Made by a program: the position numbers and the translations under genes. The notes beneath the pieces were generated by a model, which had not been told where the DNA came from, ran no database searches, and saw nothing but the letters and a program-made list of their open reading frames with translations. 60,839 nt of DNA from CAVSIS01 sp963814875 (lineage in GTDB: Bacteria; Acidobacteriota; Thermoanaerobaculia; Thermoanaerobaculales; Sulfomarinibacteraceae), in assembly GCA_963814875.1 (NCBI GenBank), contig CAWFFJ010000013.1, positions 1-60,839 on the forward strand, written 5' to 3'. This document shows, one piece after another, positions 1-8,843 of the stretch. Position 1 is the first letter of the stretch, and each line of letters opens with the position of its first letter.

Positions 1-90
1 GTCGGTCGCCGGTCGCCTACTCACTCCAGCTGAGCCAGCACACTCCCCGTCCACACCGTCGAGTCGCGCTGGACGATCCCGGACCCGGCC

Positions 91-430
91 GCGACGCCCG
101 GCGCCGCCTCCATCCGGGGGGCAGGCTGCCGGCGGCGGGCTGCAGGAATCGGGTGCCGGGGTTCGGGCCAGCGACGTCTTCGCATTGGCGGCCGCGATCT
201 CGCTCCCGATCCCGCCCCCCGCTGCCCGCGGCCCGCCGCCCGACCCCGGACCTGAACCGGAGCCCTGGTCGCGACGCCCGGCGCCGTCTCCATCCGGGGG
301 GCAGGCTGCCGGCGGCGAGGTACAGGAGACGGTGACTGGGTTCGGGCCAGCGACGTCATCGCATTGGCGACCGCGATATCGGTCCCGATCCCGCCGCCCG
401 CTGCCCGCTGCCCGACCCCCGGGGATGGCG
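91..430. repeat. Diverged ~180-bp tandem duplication in a non-coding stretch
   Basis: Positions 1-467 contain no gene I can support. The block beginning at 91 (GCGACGCCCGGCGCCG) recurs at 271, exactly 180 bases later, followed in both copies by a CATCCGGGGGGCAGGCTGCC segment. The phrase TTCGGGCCAGCGACGTC recurs at about 162 and 341, a spacing of 179, so one small indel separates the copies. Both copies end in C-rich GCTGCCCG runs. The short ORFs here are G/C-driven, proline/arginine-rich and overlap in several frames, so I treat them as noise. Confidence 0.75.
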
Positions 431-467
431 ATGGGCTCCGTACTCCTCCTCGCCTCCCCAGCTCCCC

Positions 468-1913
468 CTACATCCCGCGCGGCGGCGGGGTCATCCCGAA
501 CGACAGCCGCACGTATCGGCTCGCCTCGCGCTGGAAGTCCTGCAGGGCGGGGTCGTCGGCGTTGACCACGAGCCCGTGGCGGACCAGGTTCACGTTGCTG
601 CAGAATCCCTCGAGCGGCACGCCGCCGATGCCGGTTTCGAAGTAGAAGGCGACCGTCGCCGAGACCTGGTTGGCCCTTGCGATCTCCAGACACCGGTCGG
701 AGAGACGGAGGTCGGCGTACATCGAGCCCGGCCAGTCGAAGCCGACGGAGTCGGGGAGCAGCGGCTGCTCGGGATCGAGCAGGTCGCGGTGGTCGGCGAA
801 GGCGCGCTCGAGGAACAGCCGGCGACGGCGCTGCAGGTGGCGCCCGATGCGCAGGGAGAGGCGGATCCGGCTCTCCATCAGCTCGTCGTCCCCGGTCACG
901 AACGGCGCGAGCAGGGACAGCATCGCCGCCTGCATGACGTTGGACGGCCCGGCAACGACGTTCTGCGAGTAGCGCAACGCGCCGCGCGCGAAACGGGTCG
1001 CCGCGGTGAGCAAAGCTCCGGCGCGCAGCCCGGTCACACCGTGGGACTTCGACAGCGAGTCGACGAACAGGATCGCATCGCGGTAGAGCGGGCTGTCGTC
1101 GTACCAGGCGAGCAGGCGACGGTGGTCGGGGTGGAGGCGGACGTAGACCGAGTCGAGAATCACCCCGGCGTGGGGCCATCGGGCGAGCACGGCGTCGACC
1201 ACCGCCTTGAGGCGCTCCGGCGGCAGTGTGCGACCGGTCGGGTTGTTGATCGGCATCAGGTAGGCGGCATCGACGTCGACACCCTCGGGTATCCCGCGCA
1301 CGTCCTCCGGCGAGGGGTCCATTCCCGGATCACCGGGAGGTGCGAAGTAGACCCGCATGCCCTGCAGGGCCATCTGGTCGGTCGGGCACGAGAAGGTTGG
1401 AATCGGCACCAGCAACGTCGGTGGCGTGGCCGTACCGACCCGGTCGCGGTGCGCCTCCGAGACGCCGAGAAAGGCCGCCTGCAGAGCCTGGTTACCGCCG
1501 TGGAAGACAGAGACCTGAGGGAGCTTGCGGCGCTCGTTGACGAGCTCGATGCCGAGCTGGCGCCGCCACAGCCCGCTCCACGCCGCGGTCACCGCCTCGC
1601 TGCCCACCGAGTCGAGGTTGTAGCCCATGGAGTGGGCGCCGAGCTGGCCCATCCAGCCACCGATGTGCTCGACCGCCGCGGTGACCATGTCGCCCCAGTC
1701 GGACCTGAGGGCCGGGTCCTCGGGGTCGTCCGCCGGCACCGTGCGCCAGTCCATGTCGCCGATCGCCGAGGCCAGGTCCGGGTAGCCCCGCGCCCGCATC
1801 GCGCTCACCGCTCGGCTCATCAGCCGGATTGGGGCGGACGCAAACAGCTCCCGGTAGCTCTCGAAGATCTCCCGACGCAGCTCGCGCTCGCCGTCCTGCT
1901 GCGATCTGCTCAT
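468..1913 (-). CDS. PLP-dependent class I/II aminotransferase
   Basis: 481-residue fold-type I PLP enzyme, probably cytosolic. Visible landmarks are the NNPTGR motif (about residues 223-228), the aspartate that contacts the PLP nitrogen in VILDSVYV (about 254), the Schiff-base lysine in SLSKSHG (about 289) followed by the phosphate-binding arginine in GLRAG, and a C-terminal YVRLSFG segment with the substrate-carboxylate arginine. The N-terminal ~80 residues lack an obvious motif. The chosen ATG has a purine-rich AAGGGGGGCTG just upstream. It is divergent from the fadR-like gene and shares its ~310-bp upstream region. The family is clear; the amino acid handled cannot be read from the sequence. 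Confidence 0.85.
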   Translation of the reverse strand: MSRSQQDGERELRREIFESYRELFASAPIRLMSRAVSAMRARGYPDLASAIGDMDWRTVPADDPEDPALRSDWGDMVTAAVEHIGGWMGQLGAHSMGYNLDSVGSEAVTAAWSGLWRRQLGIELVNERRKLPQVSVFHGGNQALQAAFLGVSEAHRDRVGTATPPTLLVPIPTFSCPTDQMALQGMRVYFAPPGDPGMDPSPEDVRGIPEGVDVDAAYLMPINNPTGRTLPPERLKAVVDAVLARWPHAGVILDSVYVRLHPDHRRLLAWYDDSPLYRDAILFVDSLSKSHGVTGLRAGALLTAATRFARGALRYSQNVVAGPSNVMQAAMLSLLAPFVTGDDELMESRIRLSLRIGRHLQRRRRLFLERAFADHRDLLDPEQPLLPDSVGFDWPGSMYADLRLSDRCLEIARANQVSATVAFYFETGIGGVPLEGFCSNVNLVRHGLVVNADDPALQDFQREASRYVRLSFGMTPPPRGM

Positions 1914-2165
1914 CAGCCCCCCTTTCGCATGACGACATCCTAGCCCGCACTCCCCACCAGGTCACGCTGCGGATGCCCGCCATCGTGGAGCCGTCAAGTG
2001 ACGAGCCCCCGAGGTGTGTCTGCAGACACGTCACAGGTGGCGAGTTGCGAGAGGGCCCGCGATGGCTGGCATGTCGGTGCCCGCAGTCGGATCTGGTGAA
2101 AAGTGAGGGCCAGCCCGGAAGGACTCTCTGGTCACCGAACGACCGGAGCTCCCGACTGGAGCTGC

Positions 2166-2194
2166 TTGACACCGCGGAGCTGGAGGGCGAATAT
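2166..2194 (+). promoter_or_regulatory. Sigma-70-type promoter of the fadR-acyl-CoA synthetase operon
   Basis: A perfect TTGACA (2166-2171) is followed after 17 bases by GAATAT (2189-2194), a weak -10; TATGAA at 2192 is an alternative. Transcription would start near 2200, about 20 bases before the ATG at 2223. The FadR-like operator overlaps the -10/+1 zone. The rest of the 1914-2222 intergenic region shows no further gene or clear element. Confidence 0.6.
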
Positions 2195-2211
2195 GAATGA
2201 GCATTCATTCA
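2194..2211. promoter_or_regulatory. FadR-type (TetR family) operator
   Basis: TGAATGA-GCAT-TCATTCA is a dyad with 7-bp perfect arms. Read on the minus strand it is TGAATGAATGCTCATTCA, which agrees at all but one position with the Bacillus subtilis FadR (YsiA) box TGAATGAMTANTCATTCA as I recall it. It lies between the promoter and the start codon of a FadR-like gene, the classical place for autorepression relieved by long-chain acyl-CoA. Confidence 0.8.
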
Positions 2212-2222
2212 GCGGAGGTTGC

Positions 2223-2852
2223 ATGCCGGAGAGCCAGACCGCCCGACCGCTGTCCCCGCGCGAGCAGAAGCGGCAACGGATACTGAGGGCCGCAATCGAG
2301 GTGTTCGCACGCAAGGGGTTCTTCTCGTCTCGGATGACCGACGTCGCCAAGGAGGCCTCGGTCGCCGACGGCACGCTCTACCTCTACTTCGAGGGTAAGG
2401 AGCACCTCCTGACGAGCATCTTCGACGACGTCCTCGGCCGATTCATCGAGCGAACCCAAAGCGAGATCGAGTCGATCGACGACCCCATCGACAAGCTGCG
2501 GGTCATGGTTCGGCTCCATCTGGAAACCCTTGGACGCGACCGTGATCTCGCCCAAGTACTTCAGATCGAGACCCGCCACTCACGGCGGTTCATGAGCCTG
2601 CTCATGCGTGGTAAGCTGGGTGAGTACCTCAGCCTACTGCGCGGCATCATCGAGGAGGGTCAGGACGTGGGTTCCTTTCGTCGCGATATCAGCCCCGGCC
2701 TCGCGACGAACCTGGTCTTTGGAGCAGTCGACGAGCTCGTCAACAGCTGGCTGCTGTCCGATGAGCCCGGGGACCTGCTCCGCCACTGCGTCCCACTGTG
2801 CCGACTCCTCGCCGAGGGACTGGTGCCCTGCCACTACCACGACGGAGCCTGA
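2223..2852 (+). CDS. fadR: TetR/AcrR regulator, FadR (YsiA)-like repressor of fatty-acid degradation
   Basis: 209 residues. An N-terminal TetR HTH spans about residues 17-63, with RILRAAIEVFARKGF, the recognition region VADGTLYLYF and KEHLLTSIF, very like B. subtilis FadR (VADGTIYLYF, KED). The helical ligand domain includes an ETRHS segment matching the ELRQS region of FadR. I chose the ATG at 2223 because AGCGGAGG sits directly before it; an upstream in-frame ATG at 2193 would place the operator inside the gene. The stop is 2 bases from the next start. Expected function: repressing its own operon until long-chain acyl-CoA binds. The FadR assignment rests on sequence resemblance, the operator and the neighbour. 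Confidence 0.82.
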   Translation: MPESQTARPLSPREQKRQRILRAAIEVFARKGFFSSRMTDVAKEASVADGTLYLYFEGKEHLLTSIFDDVLGRFIERTQSEIESIDDPIDKLRVMVRLHLETLGRDRDLAQVLQIETRHSRRFMSLLMRGKLGEYLSLLRGIIEEGQDVGSFRRDISPGLATNLVFGAVDELVNSWLLSDEPGDLLRHCVPLCRLLAEGLVPCHYHDGA

Positions 2853-2854
2853 CC

Positions 2855-4624
2855 ATGACCGACAAGACCATTCTCGATCTCTATCGGCATGAGTTCGACG
2901 CCCCTCGCGAGGAGCACTACTTCCACTATTTCCCGGGCGGAAAGCGGGTGCAGTCAACGGCGGAGTTCTTCCGCCGCACGGCGGGCCTGGCCGCAGGACT
3001 CTCCCGGCTCGGCATCCGGCGAGGCGACCGCGTCATGCTGCTCTCCGACAACCGTCCGGAGTGGCACATGGCCGACCTTGCCACTGTCGATCTCGGAGGC
3101 ATCGACGTGCCAGTCTACGGCACGCTGACGCCGCCCCAGGTCGCCTACCAGGCGAAGGACTCGGGCGCCGTCGCCGCCATCGCCGAGACCCCCGAACAGA
3201 TGGCGAAGTTCCTCGAGATCCGGGACGACTGCCCCGACCTCCAGCACCTGATCCAGATCGAGGGCAACCCCGCTCCGGGCGTGCTCTCCTTCGACGAGGT
3301 GATCGACTCGGGCGACAGCCCGGACGCCGGCGACCTCTTCTGGCAGCGCGCGGCCGAGATCTCCGAGGACGACCTGCTCACCCTGATCTACACCTCCGGC
3401 ACCACCGGTAACCCGAAGGGCGTCAGCCTCACCCACCGCAACCTGGTGCAAAACGTGGTGCCTTCCGCCACCCGGGCGCCGATCACGCGCAACGACTTCG
3501 GGCTCGAGTTCCTGCCCCTGTGCCACGTGTTCGAGCGCATGGTCGGCTACCTCTTCATGTCGGTCGCCGTCTCCAAGGCGTACTGCTCGGTGTACCACGT
3601 CGGCGACCTGGTGGCGATGATCAAGCCGACGGTGTTCGCGGGGGTGCCCCGGTTCTACGAGAAGGTCTACGACAAGATCCAGGCGAAGGTCGGCTCGGCG
3701 CCGGCGATCCGCCGCGCGCTGTTCTCCTGGGCACTCGGAGCGGGCAAGAAGGCCTACCCCGAGCGGCTCGCCGGCGGCAAGCCGGGTGGTCTCGGCTTCA
3801 AGCTCGCCGACAAGATCGTGCTCTCCAAGGTGCGCGACGGGCTCGGCGGCCGGGTTCGGTTCTGCATCTCCGGCGGCGCGCCGCTGCCGTTGTTCGTCAA
3901 CGACTTCTTCCAGTCGATCGGTGTCTGGATCCTGGAGGGCTACGGCCTCACCGAGACCTCCCCGGTGATCGCGGTCAACGGCGCCGCCCCGAACATGACC
4001 CGGCTCGGTACGGTCGGCCTGCCGATCGACAACGTCGAGGTCAAGATCGCTCCCGACGGCGAGCTGCTGGTCAAGGGCCCGAGCGTGATGAAGGGCTACT
4101 GGAACCTGCCCGACAAGACCGCCGAGGTGTTTGACGCGGAGGGGTACTTCGCCACCGGCGACATTGCCGAGATCGACGCCGACGGCTTCGTCAGGATCAC
4201 CGACCGCAAGAAGGACCTCATCGTCACTGCGGGCGGCAAGAATGTCGCGCCGCAGCCGATCGAGAACGAGCTCAAGCGCTCCCCCTTTATCGACAACGCG
4301 GTCCTGGTCGGCGACCAGCAGCCGTTCATCGTGGCCCTGATCTCCCCCAACACCGAGGAGCTGCTGCCATGGGCAAAGGCCCATGGGCTGACCTGGACCT
4401 CGGTCGAGGACCTCACTCGACAGCCCCCGGTGGCCGCTCTGTTCGACGCCGCCGTCAATGAGGTCAGCTCGAAGCTCGCGCGCTACGAGCAGATCAGGAA
4501 GTTCGCAGTGCTGCCGCTGATGCTGTCCATCGAGGGTGGCCATCTGACACCGACCCTCAAGGTCAAGCGACGGGTGGTCGCGAAGGAGTACGCCGACCTC
4601 ATCGCGACGCTCTACAAGAGGTGA
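2855..4624 (+). CDS. fadD: Long-chain fatty acid--CoA ligase (AMP-forming)
   Basis: 589-residue ANL-superfamily enzyme that activates fatty acids to acyl-CoA through an acyl-AMP intermediate. The P-loop-like AMP motif IYTSGTTGNPKG is at about residues 177-188, the A5 motif EGYGLTETSPV at about 358-368, the hinge aspartate in YFATGDIAEID near 433, and the C-terminal lysine region in TPTLKVKRR. It resembles the FACS type with an NLPDKTAEVF segment. It begins 2 bases after the fadR-like stop and should be cotranscribed, so acyl-CoA it makes could relieve its own repression. The symbol denotes class; chain-length preference is unknown. Confidence 0.92.
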   Translation: MTDKTILDLYRHEFDAPREEHYFHYFPGGKRVQSTAEFFRRTAGLAAGLSRLGIRRGDRVMLLSDNRPEWHMADLATVDLGGIDVPVYGTLTPPQVAYQAKDSGAVAAIAETPEQMAKFLEIRDDCPDLQHLIQIEGNPAPGVLSFDEVIDSGDSPDAGDLFWQRAAEISEDDLLTLIYTSGTTGNPKGVSLTHRNLVQNVVPSATRAPITRNDFGLEFLPLCHVFERMVGYLFMSVAVSKAYCSVYHVGDLVAMIKPTVFAGVPRFYEKVYDKIQAKVGSAPAIRRALFSWALGAGKKAYPERLAGGKPGGLGFKLADKIVLSKVRDGLGGRVRFCISGGAPLPLFVNDFFQSIGVWILEGYGLTETSPVIAVNGAAPNMTRLGTVGLPIDNVEVKIAPDGELLVKGPSVMKGYWNLPDKTAEVFDAEGYFATGDIAEIDADGFVRITDRKKDLIVTAGGKNVAPQPIENELKRSPFIDNAVLVGDQQPFIVALISPNTEELLPWAKAHGLTWTSVEDLTRQPPVAALFDAAVNEVSSKLARYEQIRKFAVLPLMLSIEGGHLTPTLKVKRRVVAKEYADLIATLYKR

Positions 4625-4715
4625 GCGGACGGCGCGCGGCGCCCCGCACACCCGGTTTCCAGGACACTGCCTTGGCGGCGCTCTCCTCCGTCCTCGCCCC
4701 CGTATCTGCCCGCCC

Positions 4716-6857
4716 ATGACGGGTGTGCGCGCCTCCCGCTGGTTTCTCGCCGCGCTCGTGATCGTGGCACTGAGCCGGTTGCTGACCATACCCGGCGTAC
4801 CGTGGGAGCAGGACGAAGCGCTGTTCGCGGCGGCCGCTTTCCGCGTCGACCTCGCGGCCCACCACCCCCACCCGCCCGGCTTCCCGCTCTGGGTCGGGGT
4901 CGGCAAGCTCGGCGTCGCCGTGCTCGGGGACCCGGTAGTCGCGCTTCAGCTGGCCTCCGCCATGGCCTCGGTGGCCACGATCTGGTGGCTGGCGACACTG
5001 TGGGCGGCCGGTCTCGGCCGCCGCGATCTCGGCGAGGCCGCCGCCGTGCTCTACGCCTTCCTGCCGGCGACCTGGTTCCACGCTCCGCGCGCGTTCTCCA
5101 CCACCCCCGCCCTCGCCCTGGCGGTCGCCGCCGGAGTGGTGATGCTCAGACCGGGCCGGCGGTCGCTGGCCGCCGGTGCGGCCCTGCTCGGTGCCGCAGT
5201 CCTCATCCGCCCAGTGCTGGCGCCGCCGTTTGCGTTCGCCGCGCTGGCGGCCACCAGCCTGCGCCGCGACGGCGCTCGTGACCGGCTGGTGGCGGCACTG
5301 GCCGGGCTCGCGGTGGTGGTCGCGGGCTTCTTCCCCCTGGTCGTCGCGAGCGGCGGCCTCGGGCCTTTCCTGGCCGCTCTCGGCGAGCATGGCGCCACCC
5401 ATGCCGGCGCACTCCACCTCGGTTCATGGCGTCCGGAGCGCCTGGGGATTGTGCGCGCCGTCGCCGGCCTGGGCCCTGCCGCGGTGGCGATCGCACTCGC
5501 CGCCATCGGTTGGCTGGGATGGCGACGCCTGCGTCCCCGCACGGCCGGATGGTGGCTCGCGGGAACTGTCGTCTCCCTCGCCTGGCTGCTGCTCGCCCAC
5601 AACCGGACCTATACCCGCTACACCCTTCCCGTGCTCGTGCTGGCGGTCGGGCCCGTTGTCGCCGGGCTGTCCCGCCTGCTCGGAGGACCGCGCCGGGCCG
5701 TCGCAGCCGCCTCCGTTGCCGCGGTCGCCGGCGCCGCCTGGACCGTGCCGGCGATCTGGGTCCAGGCCACCGCGCCCTTCCCTCCGCTCGAGGCCCTGGC
5801 ATCGGCCGACGCCGAACCGCAAGCGCGGGCGATCGTGGTCGACGGAGCGCTGAGCCCGTTCACCGACCTGCGCGCCCTGGCCGGCCGCGGCCGCCTGCCG
5901 GCCTACTGGCGACCCCTGCTCGCCGTCGGCAGAATCCCGCCGGAGCGCCTTCCGGGACCATGGGTCTTCGTCGGCTCGAGCGGCACGCCCCTCGGCTGGA
6001 TTGCCCCGGCTTGGCCGCCGCCCGAGCGCTTCGAGCTGCGCTCGGCGCGGCTCGCGGATCTCGCCCAGGATCGCTTCCTCGACGCGTTCGTGGGGCGCGG
6101 CGGCGGCCTCGTGCTCGACCCGACCTGGCCCGCACTCGACCGCGACGGCGCCCTACCGCTGGGTCCGCGGGCCCGGCTGCTGCTCGAGCCGGCTCCCGCA
6201 GGAAGCACCGTCGTCGCCGAGATCGCGGCGACCGAGTCGGTCGTCGTCGAGCTCGAGCCTGACGGCGGCACGCCGCTGCTCCGGACCGTTGCGCCCGGCA
6301 CCCAGCGGATGGATGCGCCTCTCTCCGGCTCCCGCTACCAACCCGCCCTGATCCGTATCGCCGCTGAGGGCCGCCCAGGTGCGGCTCGGCTGCTTCGGAT
6401 CTGGGTCGAGCGGCCGGACCAGTCACCCGCCCCGACGAGTCTGACCCCGGAGATCCAGGCCGGCGAGCTCGGCGGTCTCGTCGTCAGCACCGGGTTCCAC
6501 GGCGTCGAGCCCGCCCTCCCGCTGCCCGGGGGCGGGCGCTGGACCGGACCCGAGGCCCGGCTCAGCGTTCCCGCCGCGGCCTCTGCTCTCGAGGTCGACC
6601 TCGCCGCGCCCCGGCCGACGCCGGCGCGGGTCCTTCTCTCCTGTCCCGAGGCAAACCTGGAGCTCGAGCTGGAGATCGGTCCCGCCGTGAAGACCATCCG
6701 GCTGCCGCTGCCCCGGTCCGCGGCCCGCGTCCACCTCGATTTCGTGGTGGACAACCCGTTTGTTCCGGCGGACGCCGTCGCCGGATCGCAGGACCGACGC
6801 AGTCTCGGCGTCGTGGTCGGCGAGGTGCGGCGGATCGCAGCCCTCCCTGCTCGCTGA
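4716..6857 (+). CDS. GT-C fold polytopic glycosyltransferase-like membrane protein
   Basis: 713 residues. About ten hydrophobic segments occupy residues 1-350. The first loop carries PWEQDEALFA, resembling the acidic motif of GT-C enzymes (PMT/ArnT type) that use polyprenyl-phosphate sugars, followed by HPHPPGFPLW as in many DUF2723/PMT-like proteins. The C-terminal half (about 370-713) is soluble, rich in beta-forming residues and probably extracytoplasmic. It follows the acyl-CoA ligase by 91 bases on the same strand; no strong terminator separates them. Donor and acceptor are unknown. The class is fairly secure, the activity is inference. Confidence 0.65.
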   Translation: MTGVRASRWFLAALVIVALSRLLTIPGVPWEQDEALFAAAAFRVDLAAHHPHPPGFPLWVGVGKLGVAVLGDPVVALQLASAMASVATIWWLATLWAAGLGRRDLGEAAAVLYAFLPATWFHAPRAFSTTPALALAVAAGVVMLRPGRRSLAAGAALLGAAVLIRPVLAPPFAFAALAATSLRRDGARDRLVAALAGLAVVVAGFFPLVVASGGLGPFLAALGEHGATHAGALHLGSWRPERLGIVRAVAGLGPAAVAIALAAIGWLGWRRLRPRTAGWWLAGTVVSLAWLLLAHNRTYTRYTLPVLVLAVGPVVAGLSRLLGGPRRAVAAASVAAVAGAAWTVPAIWVQATAPFPPLEALASADAEPQARAIVVDGALSPFTDLRALAGRGRLPAYWRPLLAVGRIPPERLPGPWVFVGSSGTPLGWIAPAWPPPERFELRSARLADLAQDRFLDAFVGRGGGLVLDPTWPALDRDGALPLGPRARLLLEPAPAGSTVVAEIAATESVVVELEPDGGTPLLRTVAPGTQRMDAPLSGSRYQPALIRIAAEGRPGAARLLRIWVERPDQSPAPTSLTPEIQAGELGGLVVSTGFHGVEPALPLPGGGRWTGPEARLSVPAAASALEVDLAAPRPTPARVLLSCPEANLELELEIGPAVKTIRLPLPRSAARVHLDFVVDNPFVPADAVAGSQDRRSLGVVVGEVRRIAALPAR

Positions 6858-7014
6858 CCCCGGAGTGACCGCCGTCACGCTGCGCTCCCCCCGCCGTCAA
6901 CGCCAGACTCCCGCAATCGTCCTCCCGCGTGAGGCTGAACGCCGGCCCCGGAGCCGGCGTTCTCGTGCCCCCCGCGGACCTCACCACGGCGAGTGACCGC
7001 ATGGCTCCCGGTCG

Positions 7015-8785
7015 GTGCCGGGAGCGGTTGTGGTCGAACGCCCCGGCGACGTGCCCTCCGGCAGCGTCGTCGTCGCGACGACCGAGGATGTGGGGCTGGA
7101 CGAGGTACCAGCGGGGTGCCTTCTCGTGCTGCTCGGCGACGACGAGCCTGCTGTCCCCGTTTCCTCCACCTTCCAGCAGCAAGCCCAGCGAGCGCCGTGG
7201 CGCGCGCCGTCGCGGCGGCCCGCGCCAGCCTCGAGGCCGAGACCGCACGGGCGGCGCAGATTGAGCGCCAGCGTGAGCTGCTCGAGATCGGCGCCGCACT
7301 GTCCGCCGAGCGCGACGTCGGCCGCCTCTTGGAGCGCATCCTCACTGCCGCACGAGAGCTGGTCGCTGCCGACGCGGGCTCGCTGTACCTGGTCGAGGGC
7401 GGAGACGATGAGCTTCGTCTGCGTTTCGTGCTGGCGCAGAACGACTCGGTACAGGTGCCGTGGCGGGAGTCGCTACTGCCGGTCAATGAGAGCAGCCTCG
7501 CCGGCGTCGTGGCGGCTACCGGCGAGCCGCTGATGATAGACGACGCCTACGCCTGCCGAAGGATGCTCCGCACCACTTCAACCCGGCCTTCGACCGTGCC
7601 AGCGGATACCGGACTCGCAGCCTGCTGGTGGTTCCGATGACCACGCGCGCCGGCGAGCTGGTGGGCGTGCTGCAGCTGATCAACCGCAAACGCGACCCCG
7701 CATCCCGGCTCACCGACCTACGTACGGTGGAGCAGGAAGTGGTCGGCTTCACGCCGTCTGATCTCGAGCTGGTCCGCGCCCTCGCCTCACAGGCGGCCGT
7801 CGTGCTGGAGAGCTCTCGGCTCGCAGAGGAGGTCCGCAACCTGTTCGACTCGTTCGTGCACGCTTCGATCACCGCCATCGAGCAGCGCGACCCGCCGACC
7901 TCGGGTCACTCCTTCCGGGTCGCTGCCTACACCGTGGCGCTTGCCCGGGCGGCGCAGCACCGCCCGCCGCCGTCCTGGCCCGGGCTGAGCTTCTCCCCGG
8001 ACCAGCTGCAGCAGCTCCGCTACGCCGCGTTGCTGCACGACGTCGGCAAGCTCGGCGTCCGCGAAGCAGTGCTGACCAAGCGGCGCAGGCTGTACCCGGA
8101 CCAGGAGCGGCTGGTCCGCGAGCGCTTCGGCCACGCGCGACGTGCGCGCGAGGTCGAGCTCTCGGACCGAACCCTGCGCGAGCTCGCGCGCCGGGGCGTT
8201 CCACCGATGACCGCCGACCTCGCCCGCGTCGCTCGCGCCCGGGCCCGTATCGGCGACGAGCTCCGCTGGTGGCTCGCGCAGGTCCTCACCGCTGCCGACG
8301 CCGGGGCCGATCCGGTCGAGCCCGATCTCCTGGACGAGGTCGCCAGTCACTACTTCCCGAGGGCACGACGGGAACGACCGCGCTCCTCGGCACAACGGCG
8401 CCCCACGAATCGGTAGGATGGTGGTCAGGAGAATCCGTGGCCGAGATCGAGAGTGGTGCACTCGACGCGTTTCCTGACGACCCTCCCGTGGCCCCGACAC
8501 CTCAGACGGATCCCGGAAATAGCGTCACACCACCACGAGAAGCTCCACGGCCACGGCTACCCTGCGCAGCTCTCGGCGGAGGAGATCCCTGTTGAGGTCC
8601 GGATGCTCACGATCTCCGACATCTCCGACGCGCTCACCTCGGGGGACAGGCCCTATCGCACCGCCCATGACCCGGTCACCGCGCTCAGCGTGCTCGAAGA
8701 GGAGGTCCGCGAAGGAGCCGTCGACCCGGACCTCGTACGGGTGTTCATTGAGGCCGAGGTATGGAAAGCAGCGCATCCCGAGTAG
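7015..8785 (+). pseudogene. GAF / HD-GYP phosphohydrolase gene with multiple frameshifts
   Basis: Pieces of one protein are spread over three frames. An N-terminal segment (PGAVVVERPGDV) in frame 1 runs from about 7015 to 7195. A GAF-type region (ERQRELLEIGAALSAERD to LMIDDAYA) in frame 3 runs to about 7550. Frame 2 resumes with PKDAPHHFNPAFDRASGYR, more GAF, and the HD motif LLHDVGKLGVREAVL to about 8350. Frame 1 then supplies HESVGWWSGESVAEIES, and frame 2 from about 8448 gives VVHSTRFLTTLPWP, HHHEKLHGHGYP and the rest of the HD-GYP domain. Intact relatives combine these in one chain and hydrolyse or sense c-di-GMP. At least four frame changes in an otherwise clean region point to gene decay rather than random error. 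The start is uncertain. Confidence 0.8.
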
Positions 8786-8843
8786 CCTCCTGGCGGGGGC
8801 TGCTCGGGACGCGCTGCTATGGACTCGCTGCGCGAGTTCCGGC
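8784..8843. repeat. Intergenic hairpin repeat, copy 1
   Basis: Starts at the stop codon of the broken HD-GYP gene and ends where the convergent phosphatase gene stops. It contains an AGCCTCC/GGGGGCT hairpin followed by GGACTCG-CTGCG-CGAGTTCC. A homologous copy lies at 52224-52284. A role as bidirectional terminator fits its position between convergent genes, although there is no T tract. Confidence 0.6.

Noticed and set aside
2954..4906. 650-residue open frame on the minus strand
   Set aside because: Antisense to the acyl-CoA ligase, which is unambiguous.
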